Assembly: GCA_900770875.1 (NCBI GenBank)
Contig: CAAGLV010000218.1
Location: 1 to 36,810 of the forward strand
Length of the DNA: 36,810 nt
Direction of reading: 5' to 3'
From: Flavobacteriales bacterium
Lineage (GTDB): Bacteria; Bacteroidota; Bacteroidia; Flavobacteriales; Weeksellaceae
Every line of letters begins with the position of its first letter. Position 1 is the stretch's first letter. Position numbers and translations under genes: made by a program. The notes beneath the pieces were generated by a model. The model was given only the letters and a program-made list of their open reading frames with translations, was not told where the DNA came from and did no database searches. Of the stretch, positions 7,383 to 16,545 are shown piece after piece.

Positions 7383-9509
7383 ATGCTAGTTAAAAAAACG
7401 TATATACTGTTAGCGTTTTTATCGATGAGCTTGCTGGCTTTCTGCTTCTGCAAACCAATGCTTGATAACGATGACGATAAAGAGAAAGCAATTATAAGAA
7501 ATGCCCGCAATACATTGTCTTATCTGCACTACAAACCTGCACAAATAGACGATAAATTCTCGGAAAATGTATTTAATAAATATATCGAAAATATAGATCC
7601 TTCTAAACGTTTTTTGCTACAAAGCGATTACGATCTTTTTGCAAAAGACAAACATAATTTAGATGATTATTTTAAAAACGAAGATTTAACATTTTATCAC
7701 TCTACAGTTGATACATTAATGGTGCGTATTAACGAAGCAGAAAAATATGCTTTAGAAACATTAGACAAACCATTTGATTTTAATAAAAAAGAAGATTTTA
7801 TCCTAGATCCAAAAACACAATCTTACGCAAAAAATAAGACAGAGTTAAAAGAACTTTGGAGAAAATACTTAAAATACAATGTATTATTAGAAATAACTTC
7901 GATGCAAGATGAACTTGATGGTAAAAAATCGAACGATTCTATAGAAGTTACAACCGATAAAAAAGAGGTTAAAATTACAAAAGAAACTCCTTTTACAGAA
8001 ATCGAAAAAATTGCAAGAGAAAACGTAAAAGAATTAATTACAGATTATTTTCGTCGTTTAAAAAAACGTAAAAAGAGTACGTATTTTACACTTTATGTAA
8101 ACGCATACACAGAACAATACGACCCACATACAACCTATTTTTCGCCAACAGATAAAGAAGATTTCGATATCAACATCTCTGGTCAATTAGAAGGTATTGG
8201 AGCCCGATTACAAGATAAAAAAGGTTATGCTACAATTGCCGAATTAGTAATTGGAGGACCAGCTTGGAAAGGCGGAAAATTAGAAGTTGGCGATCAAATT
8301 ATTAAAGTTGCGCAAGGTAAAAAAGGCGAATCGGTAAACATTGTTGGTATGCTTTTAGACGAAGCAATTCGTTTAATTCGTGGTAAAAAAGGAACCGAAG
8401 TTATTTTAACAGTAAAGAAAAAAGACGGCTCTACACAAGATATTTCTATTATTCGTGATATTATCGAACAAGACGAAGTCTTTGCTCGTTCGTCTATCAT
8501 CACAGACGAAAAAGGAGATAAATACGGAATTATTTATTTACCAGAATTTTATACTTCGTTAGGAGAAAAAGAAGGTCGTTCGCCATCAGAAGATATCAAA
8601 AAAGAAATCGAAATCTTAAAGAAAGAAAACATCAAAGGATTAGTATTTGATGTACGCAACAACGGTGGAGGTTCTTTAGAAGAAGTAATTAAAATTTCGG
8701 GATTATTCGTTAAAAACGGACCAGTTGTACAAGTTAAGCGCAGCGACGGAATGATGAAAATTCACGAAAACAAAACAAATAATTTAATTTACGACGGACC
8801 AATGGTGGTTTTAGTAAATGAATTATCGGCTTCGGCTTCCGAAATTTTAGCGGCAGCAATGCAAGATTACGGACGCGCTGTAATTGTTGGTTCGCCACAA
8901 ACTTACGGTAAAGGAACTGTACAAACTATTTTACCATTAGACCAAAGAACAGGAAGCGACGAAAATGGAGCAATTAAATTAACGATTCAGAAATTTTACC
9001 GCATCAACGGAGGATCTACACAATTAAAAGGTGTAAGTTCGGATATTTCGATGGTTGATCAATTTACCTTAAGCGATATTAACGAAGGTGCTCGTCCAGA
9101 AGCTTTAGCTTGGGATCAGATTAAACCTTTATCTTATAACAAATGGGAAAATCCGTTCGATTTAGAAACGATTAAAAAGAAAAGTGCCGAGCGTTTAAAA
9201 AATAATCAACAATTAAAATTAATCGACGAAAGTTTAAAATTTGTAAAATCGTTAGAGGATACAAAAAAAGTTCCGTTAAATATTGATGCTTATAAAGCTT
9301 ACGTAAAAGAACGCGAAGCTAAATTTAAAAAATTCGAAGCGCTAGATAAATACAAAAATAACTTAAAAGTATCGATGAATGCGAAAGATTTAGAAACAGC
9401 TAAAAACGATACCGTATTTAAAACAAGACGCCAAAATTGGATTAAAGGTTTAGAAAAAGACGTTTATTTACAAGAATCGGTTAACGTATTAAAAGATATT
9501 AAGAAATAA
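7383..9509 (+). CDS. Carboxy-terminal processing protease, Tsp/Prc type (S41)
   Basis: The 708-residue protein matches the long Tsp/Prc form of family S41 rather than short CtpA forms. Order: an N-terminal hydrophobic export signal (about 5-23), a helical domain, a PDZ domain near 260-350 (LEGIGARL, GDQIIKVAQ), then the catalytic core and a C-terminal helical domain. The Ser-Lys dyad is Ser484 in SASASEI and Lys510 in TYGKGTVQ, with Asp495 in MQDYGR. It should degrade or trim periplasmic proteins from their C-termini. The signal contains Cys (FCFC) but no proper lipobox. A permease gene starts one base after the stop, suggesting tight co-expression. Confidence 0.93.
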   Translation: MLVKKTYILLAFLSMSLLAFCFCKPMLDNDDDKEKAIIRNARNTLSYLHYKPAQIDDKFSENVFNKYIENIDPSKRFLLQSDYDLFAKDKHNLDDYFKNEDLTFYHSTVDTLMVRINEAEKYALETLDKPFDFNKKEDFILDPKTQSYAKNKTELKELWRKYLKYNVLLEITSMQDELDGKKSNDSIEVTTDKKEVKITKETPFTEIEKIARENVKELITDYFRRLKKRKKSTYFTLYVNAYTEQYDPHTTYFSPTDKEDFDINISGQLEGIGARLQDKKGYATIAELVIGGPAWKGGKLEVGDQIIKVAQGKKGESVNIVGMLLDEAIRLIRGKKGTEVILTVKKKDGSTQDISIIRDIIEQDEVFARSSIITDEKGDKYGIIYLPEFYTSLGEKEGRSPSEDIKKEIEILKKENIKGLVFDVRNNGGGSLEEVIKISGLFVKNGPVVQVKRSDGMMKIHENKTNNLIYDGPMVVLVNELSASASEILAAAMQDYGRAVIVGSPQTYGKGTVQTILPLDQRTGSDENGAIKLTIQKFYRINGGSTQLKGVSSDISMVDQFTLSDINEGARPEALAWDQIKPLSYNKWENPFDLETIKKKSAERLKNNQQLKLIDESLKFVKSLEDTKKVPLNIDAYKAYVKEREAKFKKFEALDKYKNNLKVSMNAKDLETAKNDTVFKTRRQNWIKGLEKDVYLQESVNVLKDIKK

Positions 9510-9510
9510 A

Positions 9511-10623
9511 ATGGAACAACACACGGGTTCATTTACAAAAATTATCTTACAAAAATTAAGAAAGAGCCCTATTGGGCTCGTTTCTTTTAGTATAATTATT
9601 ATTGCTGGATTAGTTTCTGTTTTTGCTTATTTCTTAGCAAATGATACAACTAAAAATGCCAATCGACAAGATTTAGCAATTGCGTATGCACCAATCGGAC
9701 ATCGTCAATTAACGTTAGAAATTCCTTTACCTAATTATACACCTCATCGCACCATAAAAGATTATTTTTTGGGCAAAGAAATAGATACCGAACAAATTAG
9801 TATTTCGTCTTACAAAATTATCAACGATCAATTAAGCTACATTCCTTATTTAGGCAATGGATTAAATGGTGAAACCCTTACTATTCCTCTTACAGCTTGG
9901 ACAGATAAAGGAATCGATAAAAAAGAAATTGAAAATAACTTCATCCAAGAAAAAAACTATTTATTAGGAACAGATAGCTACGGTCGCGACTTTTTTTCGC
10001 GTTTAATTATCGGAACTCAAATTTCTTTTTTAATAGGATTTATTGCCGTTTTCATCTCGCTTTTAGTTGGCGTTACTTTAGGTGCATTAGCCGGTTATTA
10101 TAAAGGAACGGTAGATAACATTATTATGTGGTTTATTAACGTAATTTGGTCTATTCCTACTCTTTTATTGGTTATTGCAATTACGCTGGCTATTGGAAAA
10201 GGATTTTGGCAAATTTTTATTGCCGTTGGATTAACAATGTGGGTAGAAGTTGCTCGTGTTGTACGAGGTCAATTTTTATCGTACCGCGAAAAAGAATTTG
10301 TAGAAGCCGCTCGTGCATTAGGATTTAACGATTTTAATATCATTTTTAAACAAATCTTACCTAATATTGTTGCACCTGTAATTGTAATTTCGGCAGCTAA
10401 TTTTGCCTCAGCAATTTTAATAGAAAGTGGATTAAGTTTCCTTGGAATCGGAGCTCAACCTCCTACACCATCTTGGGGAAATATTATTAAAGAACATTAT
10501 AGCCATATTATTTTAGGCAAACAACATTTAGCTATTTTACCCGGATTAGCTATTATGCTTTTGGTACTTGGTTTTAATATTTTTGGAAATACACTTCGCG
10601 ATTTAATGGATATTAAAAATTAA
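9511..10623 (+). CDS. ABC transporter permease, DppC/OppC family
   Basis: The 370-residue inner-membrane protein resembles the second permease of peptide/nickel ABC importers. It has one N-terminal membrane helix (about 20-43), a periplasmic loop of about 110 residues, then the conserved GTDSYGRDFFSRLIIGT entry. A five-helix core carries the EAA loop EFVEAARALGFNDF (ATPase contact) and ends with the family block GLSFLGIGAQPPTPSWG. The start is one base after the protease stop. No partner permease, ATPase or binding protein is nearby, so the rest of the transporter must be encoded elsewhere. Peptide uptake linked to the adjacent protease is plausible but inferred only from position. Confidence 0.88.
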   Translation: MEQHTGSFTKIILQKLRKSPIGLVSFSIIIIAGLVSVFAYFLANDTTKNANRQDLAIAYAPIGHRQLTLEIPLPNYTPHRTIKDYFLGKEIDTEQISISSYKIINDQLSYIPYLGNGLNGETLTIPLTAWTDKGIDKKEIENNFIQEKNYLLGTDSYGRDFFSRLIIGTQISFLIGFIAVFISLLVGVTLGALAGYYKGTVDNIIMWFINVIWSIPTLLLVIAITLAIGKGFWQIFIAVGLTMWVEVARVVRGQFLSYREKEFVEAARALGFNDFNIIFKQILPNIVAPVIVISAANFASAILIESGLSFLGIGAQPPTPSWGNIIKEHYSHIILGKQHLAILPGLAIMLLVLGFNIFGNTLRDLMDIKN

Positions 10624-10625
10624 AT

Positions 10626-10660
10626 AAAAAAACGTTAAGCTTTATTGCTTAACGTTTTTT
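10626..10660. terminator. Bidirectional terminator, permease / serine hydrolase junction
   Basis: Arms ACGTTAAGC (10632-10640) and GCTTAACGT (10647-10655) enclose a 6-base loop and are flanked by A and T runs on the two sides. Confidence 0.85.
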
Positions 10661-10673
10661 ATTTGAATTATTT

Positions 10674-11882
10674 TTATCTAATCGAATCTCTGTTTGGTAC
10701 CTTTATCGGATAGGTATCGTGTAAACCTGCTAAACGAAAAGCACTATATATCGCTTTGTTCTGACGATTCCCTAAAGCAATAACAGTAAAATTGTTATTG
10801 GTATCGTGTACAAAAACGGTATTATTTCCGTGCCACCAACCGTTATGGTATAATAATTTACTACCATTATCGTATTCCATTAAACGCATACCTAAGCCAT
10901 AATTTTTAAACCCTTTCGATTCGTAACTATATCCTTTATGCGCTTCGTCTTTAATCTTTTTCGATAAAAAATTATCCGAATATAATGCCTGATCTAATTT
11001 AAATAAATCGCGTGGTGTTGAATAGATATTCTTATCACCATAAGTACGATCTAAATGATCCCAATCCCATTTTCTACCATTATATCCATACGATAACGAT
11101 ACATTATCTTTGTGTTTATCATATTCAAAAACGAAAGTATTTGTCATTCCAAGCGGATCAAAAATCATATATTTCATCGCTTCGGGATAAGACATTTTCT
11201 GAATTTTTTCGATAATCAAAGCCAACATCACGTAATTGGTATTCGAATAATAAAATCCGCGATCTACATTACGTACTAATCCTACATTTTGCTCGGCAAA
11301 AACATCTAAAACTTGCTGATTAGTAATTGGATTATTTCGGTCGCCAATTTTTTTATCATATAATACGTAAGCGTAATTTGGTAAACCACTACGATGGTTT
11401 AATAAATGTCTGATTGTTGTTTCGGGATAAGGAAAATTTGGTAAAATTGTATTTACCTTTTGATCTAATTGTATTTTATTGGTTTCAACCAATTTTAAAA
11501 TCGCTAATCCCGTAAATACTTTTGATATAGATGCCAAATGTATTGGCGTTTCGGATGTAATTGGTATGTTTTTATCTACATTGGCTAAACCCGTATACTT
11601 TTCGAAAACTATTTTTCCGTTTTTTGCTACCAGCAATCCTCCGCTTACTTTGCTTCCGTTCCAAAAATCGTTATAAAATTTTGAAATTTTACTGTTGTAC
11701 GAATCGATTTCTGCTTGCTTTAAAATCGGAAATTTTGTTTCGTTTTGCCAATCGATAGAATCAAATCTTGGTGGAGCATTTGGATCTACGATTTTCTGAG
11801 CTGTTGTTTCTTTGTCTGTTTCTTTACCACAACTTACTAAAGTTAATGCTAAAGAAACAGCAATAACACCTATAATCCTCAT
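10674..11882 (-). CDS. Lipoprotein serine hydrolase, beta-lactamase/PBP fold (class C-like)
   Basis: The 402-residue protein begins with a lipoprotein signal ending LTLVSC, with the lipidated Cys at 18. The penicillin-recognising fold is clear. The SxxK motif is Ser118-Ile-Ser-Lys121 in LASISKVFTG, and the YxN motif is Tyr212-Ser-Asn214 in FYYSNTNYVM. A C-terminal YHNGWWHGNN block stands where KTG (here HNG) is expected. This family contains carboxypeptidases, esterases and only some beta-lactamases. The domain arrangement does not indicate drug resistance. It should sit on the periplasmic side of a membrane. It follows the methyltransferase gene on the same strand after 85 bases with no terminator seen, so read-through is possible. 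Confidence 0.88.
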   Translation of the reverse strand: MRIIGVIAVSLALTLVSCGKETDKETTAQKIVDPNAPPRFDSIDWQNETKFPILKQAEIDSYNSKISKFYNDFWNGSKVSGGLLVAKNGKIVFEKYTGLANVDKNIPITSETPIHLASISKVFTGLAILKLVETNKIQLDQKVNTILPNFPYPETTIRHLLNHRSGLPNYAYVLYDKKIGDRNNPITNQQVLDVFAEQNVGLVRNVDRGFYYSNTNYVMLALIIEKIQKMSYPEAMKYMIFDPLGMTNTFVFEYDKHKDNVSLSYGYNGRKWDWDHLDRTYGDKNIYSTPRDLFKLDQALYSDNFLSKKIKDEAHKGYSYESKGFKNYGLGMRLMEYDNGSKLLYHNGWWHGNNTVFVHDTNNNFTVIALGNRQNKAIYSAFRLAGLHDTYPIKVPNRDSIR

Positions 11883-11967
11883 TCTTTTTAAAAAAATTTA
11901 CTGCTAATAATTTACTGTGTTTGCTAAATTAAATATTAATTTTTTTTTACAACTATAATTTTAAAGT

Positions 11968-12705
11968 TTAACGAGAAAGTTGAGATTTAAATTCGCCTAA
12001 AATGATACTTGTTGCAACTGCTACGTTAAGACTTTCGGTATTTCCGTTTTTTCCGTAAAATGGAATACTAATTTTATGAGTTGTTAATTTTTCTATTGCT
12101 GCCGAAATTCCGTTAGCTTCGTTTCCCATCACTAAAATTCCGTCTTGTGGCAATTTATTTTCGTAAATCGAATCGCCTTCCATAAAAGTTCCAAAAATAT
12201 TCCCATCATAGTTAGCTAAATAATCCTCTAAATCGATATAATGCACTTTTACACGCGAAAACGAGCCCATTGTCGACATAATTACTTTTGGATTATATAA
12301 ATCTACCGATTCTTTTGTACACAAAATATGCGCTATCCCAAACCAATCGGCCAAACGAATAATTGTACCTAAATTCCCCGGATCTCTAATATCATCTAAA
12401 GCCAAAGCCAATCCATTAAAATTTTCTAAAACAGGATTTTGTGGCAATTCGCACAAAGCTAATGCAACATTTGGCGTTGTTAACTGACTAATTTTCTTTA
12501 AATCTTTTTCGTCGATTAACGTCTTTTTTATGCCTTTTGCTTCGGGCCATAAGTCTTCTGTTAAAAAAATTTCTTTAACTTTTATCGAACTTTTTATAAC
12601 TTCACCAACATTTTTAACACCTTCTACTATAAACAAATCATATTTTTGTCTATATTTTTTAGATCCTAAAGAAGTTATTATCTTAATAACGTTATTTGAT
12701 AACAT
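11968..12705 (-). CDS. TrmH/SpoU-family RNA 2'-O-methyltransferase
   Basis: The 245-residue protein has a substrate-binding N-terminal region (KKYRQKYDLFIVEGVKNV) and a SPOUT (knotted) methyltransferase domain. The three SpoU motifs are present: DDIRDPGNLGTIIRLADWFG, then ILVMGNEANGIS, then NTESLNVAVATSIIL. Enzymes of this type use S-adenosylmethionine to methylate ribose in rRNA or tRNA; RlmB-like rRNA modification is the usual guess. The target base cannot be told. The start codon is only 5 bases from that of the divergent tamL. Its apparent promoter (12730-12737) therefore lies within tamL coding sequence. Confidence 0.9.
   Translation of the reverse strand: MLSNNVIKIITSLGSKKYRQKYDLFIVEGVKNVGEVIKSSIKVKEIFLTEDLWPEAKGIKKTLIDEKDLKKISQLTTPNVALALCELPQNPVLENFNGLALALDDIRDPGNLGTIIRLADWFGIAHILCTKESVDLYNPKVIMSTMGSFSRVKVHYIDLEDYLANYDGNIFGTFMEGDSIYENKLPQDGILVMGNEANGISAAIEKLTTHKISIPFYGKNGNTESLNVAVATSIILGEFKSQLSR
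12641..12648 (+). promoter_or_regulatory. Candidate tamL promoter (-7 TATTTTTG)
   Basis: A perfect TAnnTTTG match on the plus strand, lying inside the methyltransferase coding region 63 bases before the tamL ATG. No TTG at the -33 spacing is seen. Confidence 0.35.
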
Positions 12706-12710
12706 ATTTT

Positions 12711-15389
12711 ATGCTTAAAAAAATCACTGCAAATATAGCACTTATATATAGCTTAACTGTTATTTTATCTGGATGTAGTACAACAGATAAAGTACCGTCG
12801 GGTGAATATTTGTTTGTTGGAAATAAATTTGAGTTTGATTCCAAAGATTCAGAAATTAACAAGAAAAAGAAGAATGTTAACGAAGATTTATCTGATTACG
12901 TTAAACAAAAACCTGCAGGTAAATTTTTAGGATTTATACCTCTTTGGCAATGGGTTTACGATTGGTTCCCTGAAAAATTCGATCAAACTTTCGAAGAATA
13001 TTATCGATACGAACCCGAAGACCGAACACAAAAATTATTAGATAGTCTTTTGGTTAAAAATGGATTATCCGAGTATAAAAACAAACCTTTAACTTTTGAT
13101 CGTTTTGCTTATCGATCGGGCGAAGCTCCTTTATTATTAGATGAAGGTTTGTCCGAATTTTCGGCCGAAAATTTAAATCGATTATTTCACGATAAAGGTT
13201 ATTTCGATTCTAAAGTTGCGGTTGATTATCTAAAAAACGATAAAACTAAAAAAGCAAAAACAAAGTATAACATCTCTTTAGGCGAACCATCGTATATCGA
13301 ATCCTTTACCGATAAAATTTACGATAAAGCTATCGAAGATTTATTAACCAAAGAGCGTCGTCAAATTACTGGAACTAGCATTTTTGGAAAACGAAAAACG
13401 GTGACTTCTAACTACATGAAAGACTCTAAAATTGTAGTTGGAAATCAATACAATTTTAAAAATTTCGAAGCCGAGCGAGATCGCATTACCGATTTATTAC
13501 GCAATAATGGTTATTACGATTTTAACGATTCGGGCGAAGATTTATATTTCGAAGCCGACACTTTAAAAAGTGATAAACGTCTAGATATTACACTTTTTAT
13601 TGATAAATACATTCCCGATACCATAGTAAAAGACAGTAGCCGACAATTTGTAAAATACAATTGGGGAAACATTAATATTTTTACCGATGCTAAAAATGGT
13701 AGCGAAGTTAACTACGATTCTATTCACAAAGTAGAACATAACGGCTATAATGTATTTTATAAAAATCACGAAAAATACAAACCAGCCTATTACAGCAACG
13801 CGTTTGTAATACGACCTGGACAACTTTTTAGAGAAAGACAAGAAATACAAACAAAACGTAACATCTTTAAAAGAAACAACCTTAATCTACATAAATTCGA
13901 CATCATTAAACGCGATTCTTTGTTAGATGTAAACGCCTATTTTACATCGAAAAAGAAATACGATTTAAATTTATTTTTCGAAGGATACTCTTCCCAATAC
14001 ATGAATTTTGCAGTTTCACCAGGGGTTACCCTAACTACCCGAAATTTATTTAGAGGAGGAGAAAATTTCGAAACCACGTTAAAAGGAAACTTAGGATCGG
14101 TAGATAAAGATTTTTCGAGCAATAATAATTTCTTTAACGCTTACGAACTAGCTTTAGAAACTCGTTTAAAATTTCCGTATTTATTAGCGCCAAAAGTGGT
14201 TAAAAATATTATCCCTCGTCGCTTTTCGGCAGAATCGGCAATCCGTATGAATTTTAGTACACAAAAAAATATCGGATTAGATCGTTTTACTTACGGATTT
14301 GGATTAGATATGGATATTACAAGTGGCGAATTTCAGCACAAAATATCGCTCTTTAATACCGAATTTGTAAAAAATGCAAAACAAGATCGTTACTATTCGA
14401 TATTTAAAGCCGATGCCGAACGTAAAGATATTATTGTAGCAGAATATTTTAATTACGACAATGCTTTACAAATCCCTTACGAAGAAGGATTAATTACAGA
14501 CGACGAATTAACAGATATCATACAAAACGACGATAACTTCAGAAACTCGTTAACCGGACAAGAAGCCAGAAACTTCGTGCAATTCGAAGATATGCTTTAC
14601 CGTAAAGCAAGTATCTCGCAAAACGTCTTAATCAATTCGTTTATCTATCAATTTACATACAATCAAGAAAATAGTTTCCGAACAGTATTAAATCCTTGGT
14701 ACGCCTCTGCCAGATTAGAACTTGCAGGTAATTTATTAAACGCACTTGATAAATTAGTAGGATTTGAACACGGAAAAGATGCTTTAGGACAAGAAACCGG
14801 ATTAGTTTTCGGAATTCCTTATTCTCAGTTTGCCAAAATCGACCTAGAAACACGCAAATGGTGGACCGTAAGTCCACAAGCTAAAGTTGCTGCCAGAGCG
14901 CTTTTCGGGATGATTAAACCATACGGAAACACTAACTTTACACCATTTGCACGCAGCTACTCGGCCGGAGGAGCAAACGACGTACGCGGTTGGTATCCTT
15001 TAACATTAGGCCCATCAGATCGTGCTCGTATAGAAGATGTTAAAAGAGAAAGTTTAGCTTTCGAAAGTTTAAAACTACTTTTTAACATAGAATATCGTTA
15101 TCGAATGACAGAAATGTTCGAACTTGCTTATTTTATTGACGCAGGAAATATTTGGGCAGTTTCTAAAGATCGCGATCAATATTTGTTTAAATTTAATAAA
15201 TTTTATAAAGAATTTGGAATTGGTTCTGGAGCAGGATTACGCATACATATTGGTAATTTTGCCATCGTAAGATTCGATTTAGGATACAAAATCCACGATC
15301 CATCATACGAAGAAGGTGAACGTTGGCGTTTTAGAGACTTTAATCTTTTTAAGCCTAGATTACATTTCGGAATTAATTATCCATTCTAA
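12711..15389 (+). CDS. tamL: Translocation and assembly module lipoprotein TamL (Omp85 family)
   Basis: The 892-residue protein has a lipoprotein signal ending VILSGC (Cys22). POTRA-like periplasmic repeats rich in charged residues follow, then a C-terminal beta-barrel. The Omp85 loop motif appears as GGANDVRGWYP near residue 757, and the chain ends in an aromatic residue (INYPF), as barrel proteins do. TamL is the Bacteroidota lipoprotein counterpart of TamA, assisting insertion of outer-membrane proteins. ATG at 12711 is chosen over an upstream in-frame ATG at 12696, which overlaps the divergent gene and would precede MLKK. No tamB gene is adjacent. A general BamA homologue is the alternative, but BamA is not lipidated. 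Confidence 0.87.
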   Translation: MLKKITANIALIYSLTVILSGCSTTDKVPSGEYLFVGNKFEFDSKDSEINKKKKNVNEDLSDYVKQKPAGKFLGFIPLWQWVYDWFPEKFDQTFEEYYRYEPEDRTQKLLDSLLVKNGLSEYKNKPLTFDRFAYRSGEAPLLLDEGLSEFSAENLNRLFHDKGYFDSKVAVDYLKNDKTKKAKTKYNISLGEPSYIESFTDKIYDKAIEDLLTKERRQITGTSIFGKRKTVTSNYMKDSKIVVGNQYNFKNFEAERDRITDLLRNNGYYDFNDSGEDLYFEADTLKSDKRLDITLFIDKYIPDTIVKDSSRQFVKYNWGNINIFTDAKNGSEVNYDSIHKVEHNGYNVFYKNHEKYKPAYYSNAFVIRPGQLFRERQEIQTKRNIFKRNNLNLHKFDIIKRDSLLDVNAYFTSKKKYDLNLFFEGYSSQYMNFAVSPGVTLTTRNLFRGGENFETTLKGNLGSVDKDFSSNNNFFNAYELALETRLKFPYLLAPKVVKNIIPRRFSAESAIRMNFSTQKNIGLDRFTYGFGLDMDITSGEFQHKISLFNTEFVKNAKQDRYYSIFKADAERKDIIVAEYFNYDNALQIPYEEGLITDDELTDIIQNDDNFRNSLTGQEARNFVQFEDMLYRKASISQNVLINSFIYQFTYNQENSFRTVLNPWYASARLELAGNLLNALDKLVGFEHGKDALGQETGLVFGIPYSQFAKIDLETRKWWTVSPQAKVAARALFGMIKPYGNTNFTPFARSYSAGGANDVRGWYPLTLGPSDRARIEDVKRESLAFESLKLLFNIEYRYRMTEMFELAYFIDAGNIWAVSKDRDQYLFKFNKFYKEFGIGSGAGLRIHIGNFAIVRFDLGYKIHDPSYEEGERWRFRDFNLFKPRLHFGINYPF
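12730..12737 (-). promoter_or_regulatory. Candidate methyltransferase promoter inside tamL (-7 TATATTTG)
   Basis: A perfect minus-strand TATATTTG with predicted start near 12723, giving a leader of about 18 bases. It lies in codons 7-9 of tamL on the other strand. Confidence 0.5.
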
Positions 15390-15397
15390 AAAATACA

Positions 15398-15405
15398 TAT
15401 CTTTG
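15398..15405 (+). promoter_or_regulatory. Candidate fbaA promoter (-7 TATCTTTG)
   Basis: A perfect TAnnTTTG match in the 37-base gap between tamL and fbaA. The predicted start lies 15 bases before the ATG, allowing fbaA-accD to be transcribed separately from tamL. Confidence 0.5.
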
Positions 15406-15426
15406 TTTAATAATATATAAAACACA

Positions 15427-16494
15427 ATGAGTAGAAAATTTCCTGCCGGTGTAGCAACCGGATCATTAGTACAAGAAATTATTAATGACGCAAAAGCTAA
15501 CCAATATGCTTTACCAGCATGTAATGTAACAGGTTCTTCAACAATTAATGCAGCTATGGAAGCCGCTGTAGAAGCTAACGCTCCTGTTATTATTCAGTTC
15601 TCAAACGGAGGTGGAATTTTTAACGCAGGTAAAGGATTAAAAGCAGAAGGACAAATAGCTGCTATTAAAGGTTCTATTGCAGGTGCGAAACACATACACG
15701 AATTAGCAGAAGCTTATGGTGCTACTGTAATCTTACATACCGATCACTGCGCAAAAAAATTATTACCATGGATTGATGGAATAATGGATGCGAACGAAGA
15801 TTTTTACAACAAAACAGGTAAAACTTTATTCTCTTCTCATATGATCGATTTATCTGAAGAGCCATTAGTAGAAAATGTAGAAATCTGTAAAAGATACTTA
15901 GAGCGTATGACTAAAGTTGGTATTACTTTAGAAATGGAATTAGGTATTACAGGTGGCGAAGAAGACGGTGTAGATAACTCTAACGTAGATAATTCTTTAC
16001 TTTATACACAACCAGAAGAAGTTGCTTACGTTTACGAAAACTTAAAATCTATTTCTGATAACTTTTGGATTGCAGCAGCATTTGGTAACGTACACGGTGT
16101 ATACAAACCAGGTAATGTTGTTTTAACTCCAAAAATCTTAGATAACTCTCAAAAATATATTCAAGAAAAATACGGTGTCGAAAAAGCTGTAAACTTCGTT
16201 TTCCATGGAGGATCTGGATCTACTTTAGAAGAAATTAGAGAAGCAATTAGCTACGGTGTAATTAAAATGAACATCGATACAGATTTACAATACGCTTACA
16301 TGGAAGGTGTACGTAAATACTTTGATGCTAATGCAGCTTACTTACAAGGACAAATTGGTAACCCTGATGGACCAGAATCTCCAAACAAAAAATACTACGA
16401 TCCGCGCGTTTGGTTACGTGCCGGAGAAGTTTCATTCAAAGAAAGAATGTTACAAGCATTCCATGATTTAAATAATGTAAACACTTTAGGATAA
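15427..16494 (+). CDS. fbaA: Fructose-bisphosphate aldolase, class II
   Basis: The 355-residue zinc aldolase splits or forms fructose 1,6-bisphosphate in glycolysis and gluconeogenesis. It aligns by eye over its whole length with E. coli FbaA (class IIA). ILHTDHCAKK carries the catalytic Asp106 and zinc ligand His107. FSSHMIDLSEEP, GGEEDGVDNS, AAFGNVHGVYKPGNV and the phosphate-binding FVFHGGSGST and KMNIDTD blocks follow, and it ends with NKKYYDPRVWLRAGE. It is cytoplasmic. accD follows after a short gap, linking central carbon flow and fatty-acid synthesis in one likely transcript. Confidence 0.97.
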   Translation: MSRKFPAGVATGSLVQEIINDAKANQYALPACNVTGSSTINAAMEAAVEANAPVIIQFSNGGGIFNAGKGLKAEGQIAAIKGSIAGAKHIHELAEAYGATVILHTDHCAKKLLPWIDGIMDANEDFYNKTGKTLFSSHMIDLSEEPLVENVEICKRYLERMTKVGITLEMELGITGGEEDGVDNSNVDNSLLYTQPEEVAYVYENLKSISDNFWIAAAFGNVHGVYKPGNVVLTPKILDNSQKYIQEKYGVEKAVNFVFHGGSGSTLEEIREAISYGVIKMNIDTDLQYAYMEGVRKYFDANAAYLQGQIGNPDGPESPNKKYYDPRVWLRAGEVSFKERMLQAFHDLNNVNTLG

Positions 16495-16545
16495 TCTATT
16501 GGTGCAGCAATGGATGAACCTATTCCACATAAAAATAAAGAAAGT

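Noticed and set aside
10674..11882. Beta-lactamase resistance gene
   Set aside because: It has SxxK and YxN motifs but these are shared by esterases and carboxypeptidases; nothing points to drug hydrolysis.
16510..16545. Upstream in-frame ATG for accD at 16510
   Set aside because: Adds 12 residues not matching the M-x-WF-x-R start of related proteins, and lacks an A/G-rich stretch before it. It remains possible.
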